NCBI GenBank assembly: GCA_013076295.1
Contig: RQOL01000407.1
Span: 1 to 64,000 of the forward strand
From: Sanderia malayensis
Lineage: Eukaryota; Cnidaria; Scyphozoa; Semaeostomeae; Pelagiidae
DNA length: 64,000 bases
Reading direction: 5' to 3'
Below, piece by piece: positions 60,699 through 64,000 of this stretch (positions are counted from its first letter, which is position 1; every line of letters starts with the position of its first letter). The notes below the pieces were generated by a model. It was not told where the DNA came from. It made no database searches and saw only the letters and a program-made list of their open reading frames with translations. Made by a program: the position numbers and the translations under genes.

Positions 60699-60802
60699 AA
60701 AAAGCACACAGTCGTCCTGTGTACGTTTGCTTTGCTCGCACTTTTGCACGGACATTATGTGAAGTTGAGTGGATGAACTGAGCAATGACCAACGAATCTT
60801 TC
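60699..60802 (+). promoter_or_regulatory. Conserved 104-bp block upstream of the 5S
   Basis: This block, from the GAAAAAGCACACAG stretch to the gene, stays recognisable in every intact unit, including short units and diverged units at 34-46 kb where the rest of the spacer has drifted. It contains a 6-bp hairpin (60,706-60,722) and ends AACGAATCTTTC directly before the gene. There is no TATA box at -25 to -30. It may be an upstream element for 5S transcription; this is inference from conservation. Confidence 0.5.
60706..60722 (+). other. Conserved hairpin about 80-97 bp upstream of 5S
   Basis: ACACAG, loop TCGTC, CTGTGT: a perfect 6-bp stem with a 5-nt loop. Both arms are kept in nearly all units. 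Exceptions include one-arm changes near 28,014 and at 45,219-45,235 and 45,939-45,955 (CTGTCT). Confidence 0.6.
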
Positions 60803-60920
60803 GCCTACGACCATACCACCATGAGTATACCGGTTCTCGTCTGATCACCGTAGTCAAGCATGGTCGGGCCAGGTCAGTACCTGGATGGGTGACCGCCTGG
60901 GAACACCTGTGTTGTAGGCC
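60803..60920 (+). rRNA. 5S rRNA copy 75
   Basis: 118 nt. One G is lost at about nt 108; otherwise consensus. A short spacer follows. Confidence 0.95.
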
Positions 60921-61140
60921 TTAAATTTTGATTTTTTTTCAAGTTTTACAACAATGACAACAATGCAACATGGACAGGACATCTGTGGATTACTCATCAA
61001 TTCCTGATGAAGGTATAGTTATACTACCTTTATCATCGAAAAAGAACAGTCGTCCTGTGTACGTTTGCTTTGCTCGCACTTTTGCACGGACATTATGTGA
61101 AGTTGAGTGGATGAACTGAGCAATGACCAACGAATCTTTC

Positions 61141-61259
61141 GCCTACGACCATACCACCATGAGTATACCGGTTCTCGTCTGATCACCGTAGTCAAGCATG
61201 GTCGGGCCAGGTCAGTACCTGGATGGGTGACCGCCTGGGAACACCTGGTGTTGTAGGCC
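61141..61259 (+). rRNA. 5S rRNA copy 76
   Basis: Identical to the reference over 119 nt. It lies downstream of a short spacer. Confidence 0.98.
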
Positions 61260-61864
61260 TTAAATATTTGATTTTTTTTCAAGTTTTACAACAATGATAG
61301 CAAGCATGCTGAGGCTTTTGACACTCTAGGGTTCAGCTGTATCGTGATAAACATAATTATGCATGTTTATTTTTGCAATGATGTGTTGAAATCTTGCGCT
61401 CCTCGTGAGTGTAGTGAGAAGAATAGCCATGGTCAGCAGTGACGGCTCCCAGAATCTCATACTTGCATGATTTGCAAGAAAACATGATCACCAAGGTGTT
61501 TCCTCCATTGCGAGGGTATTCCATTGCATTGCGCTTGGCGGACCGGTGCGATGGCTGGAAAGGCTAGTAGCTCGAGAGTACCATATTTGGTAGGGGCACC
61601 TGTCTTCGCGCTAATTCCGTCCTTAAAGTGAGAATAAAAACATCGCGAAGAACTTGCAATAACCTTGCCATTCGTAACAATATAGTTGCAACATGGACAG
61701 GACATCTGTGGATTACTCATCAATTCCTGATGAAGGTATAGTTATACTACCTTTATCATCGAAAAAGACACAGTCGTCCTGTGTACGTTTGCTTTGCTCG
61801 CACTTTTGCACGGACATTATGTGAAGTTGTGTGGATGAACTGAGCAATGACCAACGAATCTTTC

Positions 61865-61984
61865 GCCTACGACCATACCACCATGAGTATACCGGTTCTC
61901 GTCTTGATCACCGTAGTCAAGCATGGTCGGGCCAGGTCAGTACCTGGATGGGTGACCGCCTGGGAACACCTGGTGTTGTAGGCC
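61865..61984 (+). rRNA. 5S rRNA copy 77
   Basis: 120 nt, with one extra T at about nt 40 (GTCTTGATC). Confidence 0.94.
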
Positions 61985-62585
61985 TTAAATTTGATATTTT
62001 TTTCAAGTTTTACAACAATGATAGCAAGCATGCTGAGGCTTTTGACACTCTAGGGTTCAGCTGTATCGTGTAAACATAATTATGCATGTTTATTTTTGCA
62101 ATGATGTGTTGAAATCTTGCGCTCCTCGTGAGTGTAGTGAGAAGAATAGCCATGGTCAGCAGTGACGGCTCCGAGAATCTCATACTTGCATGATGGGCAA
62201 GAAAACATGATCACCAAGGTGTTTCCTCCATTGCGAGGGTATTCCATTGCATTTGCGCTTGGCGGACCGGTGCGATGGCTGGAAGGCTAGTAGCTCGAGA
62301 GTACCATATTTGGTAGGGCACCTGTCTTCGCGCTAATTCCGTCCTTAAAGTGAGAATAAAAACATCGCGAAGAACTTGCAATAACCTTGCCATTCGTAAC
62401 AATATAGTTGCAACATGGACAGGACATCTGTGGATTACTCATCAATTCCTGATGAAGGTATAGTTATACTACCTTTCATCGAAAAAGCACACAGTCGTCC
62501 TGTGTACGTTTGCTTTGCTCGCACTTTTGCACGGACATTATGTGAAGTTGAGTGGATGAACTGAGCAATGACCAACGAATCTTTC

Positions 62586-62703
62586 GCCTATGACCATACC
62601 ACCATGAGTATACCGGTTCTTGTTGACCACCGTAGTCAAGCATGGTCGGGCCAGGTCAGTACCTGGATGGGTGACCGCCTGGGAACACCTGGTGTTGTAG
62701 GCC
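62586..62703 (+). rRNA. 5S rRNA copy 78
   Basis: 118 nt with C6T, C36T, a one-base loss at about nt 39 and T43C. A short spacer follows. Confidence 0.92.
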
Positions 62704-62925
62704 TTAAATTTTGATTTTTTTTTTCACGTTTTACAATAATGACAACAATGCAACATGGACAGGACATCTGTGGATTACTCATCAATTCCTGATGAAGGTA
62801 TAGTTATACTACCTTTATCATCGAAAAAGCACACAGTCGTCCTGTGTACGTTTGCTTTGCTCGACTTTTGCACGGACATTATGTGAAGTTGAGTGATGAA
62901 CTGAGCAATGACCAACGAATCTTTC

Positions 62926-63043
62926 GCTACCACCATACCACCATGAGTATACCGGTTCTCGTCTGATCACCGTAGTCAAGCATGGTCGGGCCAGGTCAGT
63001 ACCTGGATGGGTGACCGCCTGGGAACACCTGGTGTTGTAGGCC
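62926..63043 (+). rRNA. 5S rRNA copy 79
   Basis: 118 nt. One C is lost at the 5' end (GCTACC) and G7C, so helix I is weakened. The rest is consensus. Confidence 0.92.
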
Positions 63044-63649
63044 CTTAAATTTTGATTTTTTTTCAAGTTTTACAACAATGATAGCAAGCATGCTGAGGCT
63101 TTTGACACTCTAGGGTTCAGCCGTATCGTGTAAACATAATTATGCATGTTTATTTTTGCAATGATGTGTTGAAATCTTGCGCTCCTCGTGAGTGTAGTGA
63201 GAAGAATAGCCATGGTCAGCAGTGGCGGCTCCCAGAATCTCATACTTGCACGACGGGCAAGAAAACATGATCACCAAGGTGTTTCCTCCATTGCGAGGGT
63301 ATTCCATTGCATTGCGCTTGGCGGACCGGTGCGATGGCTGGAAAGGGCTAGTAGCTCGAGAGTACCATATTTGGTAGGGGGCACTGTCTTCGCGCTAAAT
63401 TCCGTCCTTAAAGTGAGAATAAAAACATCGCGAAGAACTTGCAATAACCTTGCCATTCGTAACAATATAGTTGCAACATGGACAGACATCTGTGCATTAC
63501 TCATCAATTCCTGATGAAGGTATAGTTATACTACCTTTATCATCGAAAAAGCACACAGTCGTCCTGTGTACGTTTGCTTTGCTCGCACTTTTGCACGGAC
63601 ATTATGTGAAGTTGAGTGGATGAACTGAGCAATGACCAACGAATCTTTC

Positions 63650-63768
63650 GCCTATGACCATACCACCATGAGTATACCGGTTCTCGTTTGATCACCGTAG
63701 TCAATCATGGTCGGGCCAGGTCAGTACCTGGGATGGGTGACCGCCTGGAACACCTGGTGTTGTAGGCC
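63650..63768 (+). rRNA. 5S rRNA copy 80
   Basis: 119 nt with C6T, C39T, G56T, one extra G at about nt 82 and one G lost in CTGGGAAC. Confidence 0.92.
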
Positions 63769-64000
63769 TAAATTTTGATTTTTTTTCAGTTTTACAACAA
63801 TGATAGCAAGCATGCTGAGGCTTTTGACACTCTAGGGTTCAGCTGTATCGTGTAAACATAATTATGCATGTTTATTTTTGCAATGATGTGTTGAAATCTT
63901 GCGCTCCTCGTGAGTGTAGTGAGAAGAATAGCCATGGTTAGCAGTGACGGCTCCGAGAATCTCATACTTGCATGATGGGCAAGAAAACATGATCACCAAG

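Larger units (their letters stand above)
60197..60802 (+). other. Reference long spacer (606 bp)
   Basis: In order: T-run; CAAGTTTTACAACAATGA block; GAGGCTTTTGACACTC block; ATAATTATGCATG block; a central 350-bp part with open frames on both strands; GATGAAGGTATAG hairpin-prone block (about 60,666-60,698); then the conserved pre-gene block. I find no tRNA boxes, no U1/U2/U4/U5/U6 landmark sequences and no spliced-leader signature. The central open frames do not show protein-like constraint. Confidence 0.85.
56119..64000 (+). repeat. 5S rDNA tandem array, block 2 (12 5S loci)
   Basis: It begins in mid-spacer right after the gap and continues past the window end. Units at 57.3-61.3 kb are close to the consensus in gene and spacer, unlike the diverged units at the right edge of block 1. 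Orientation is the same as block 1. Two short units lie after copies 75 and 78. Confidence 0.97.

Noticed and set aside
60197..60802. A second RNA gene in the spacer (snRNA, tRNA, spliced leader), as known for linked 5S arrays in some animals
   Set aside because: I found no U1, U2, U4, U5 or U6 landmark sequence, no tRNA A/B boxes in proper spacing, and no donor-site plus Sm-site arrangement on either strand. Only the 5S gene is followed by a strong T-run.

Overview
The window is eukaryotic, almost certainly metazoan. It is dominated by a head-to-tail tandem array of 5S ribosomal RNA genes, all on the + strand. I count 80 5S loci: 68 in block 1 (1 to about 46,319) and 12 in block 2 (56,119 to the window end). 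The 119-nt gene was identified by its complementary ends (helix I), its internal box A / intermediate element / box C promoter, and the oligo-T terminator that follows. A cnidarian host is my best guess, from the style of the LINE and tyrosine-recombinase sequences in the non-array segment; this is inference.

Array organisation. The standard unit is about 725 bp (119-nt gene plus about 606-bp spacer). Four classes coexist: the long unit; a short unit of about 343 bp that lacks about 382 bp of spacer (14 examples, two of them in the badly degraded stretch); two units that have lost the 5S gene completely (junctions at 11,747 and 18,035); and three consecutive 682-bp units whose 5S is cut off after nucleotide 93 together with its terminator (31.7-33.2 kb). 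Shared copy-specific substitutions show larger duplications: a 3.97-kb tandem duplication (36.15-40.12 kb against 40.13-44.10 kb), a multi-unit duplication (about 11.0-16.1 kb against 17.3-23.8 kb), and repeated 1,067-bp long+short dimers. Eleven genes are identical to the consensus, and these lie mostly at 1.4-4.5 kb and 57.9-61.3 kb. The most divergent copies lie at 34.5-46.2 kb, next to the array edge. Between about 5.8 and 10.9 kb many copies carry scattered one-base deletions that look like poor consensus sequence.

Interruptions. A 5'-truncated LINE (24,701 to about 25,567) sits inside a spacer. The non-array segment, 46.3 to 56.0 kb, carries: a 68-bp direct repeat; a LINE on the - strand (about 46,701-51,600) with ORF1 (PHD-like plus CCHC zinc knuckles) and ORF2 (endonuclease plus reverse transcriptase), both broken; a 581-bp inverted-repeat DNA transposon (47,015-47,595) inserted in the end of ORF2 with a TTA target duplication; a degenerate tyrosine-recombinase fragment (52,120-52,620, -); a short 2A-like peptide motif (54,060-54,086); and a minisatellite of about 78 bp (55,180-56,000). 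The minisatellite runs into a 100-N gap (56,019-56,118), after which the 5S array resumes.

No host protein-coding gene could be supported. The many short reading frames in the 5S spacers recur only because the spacer is repeated; a divergent copy shows mostly amino-acid-changing differences, so I do not call them genes.
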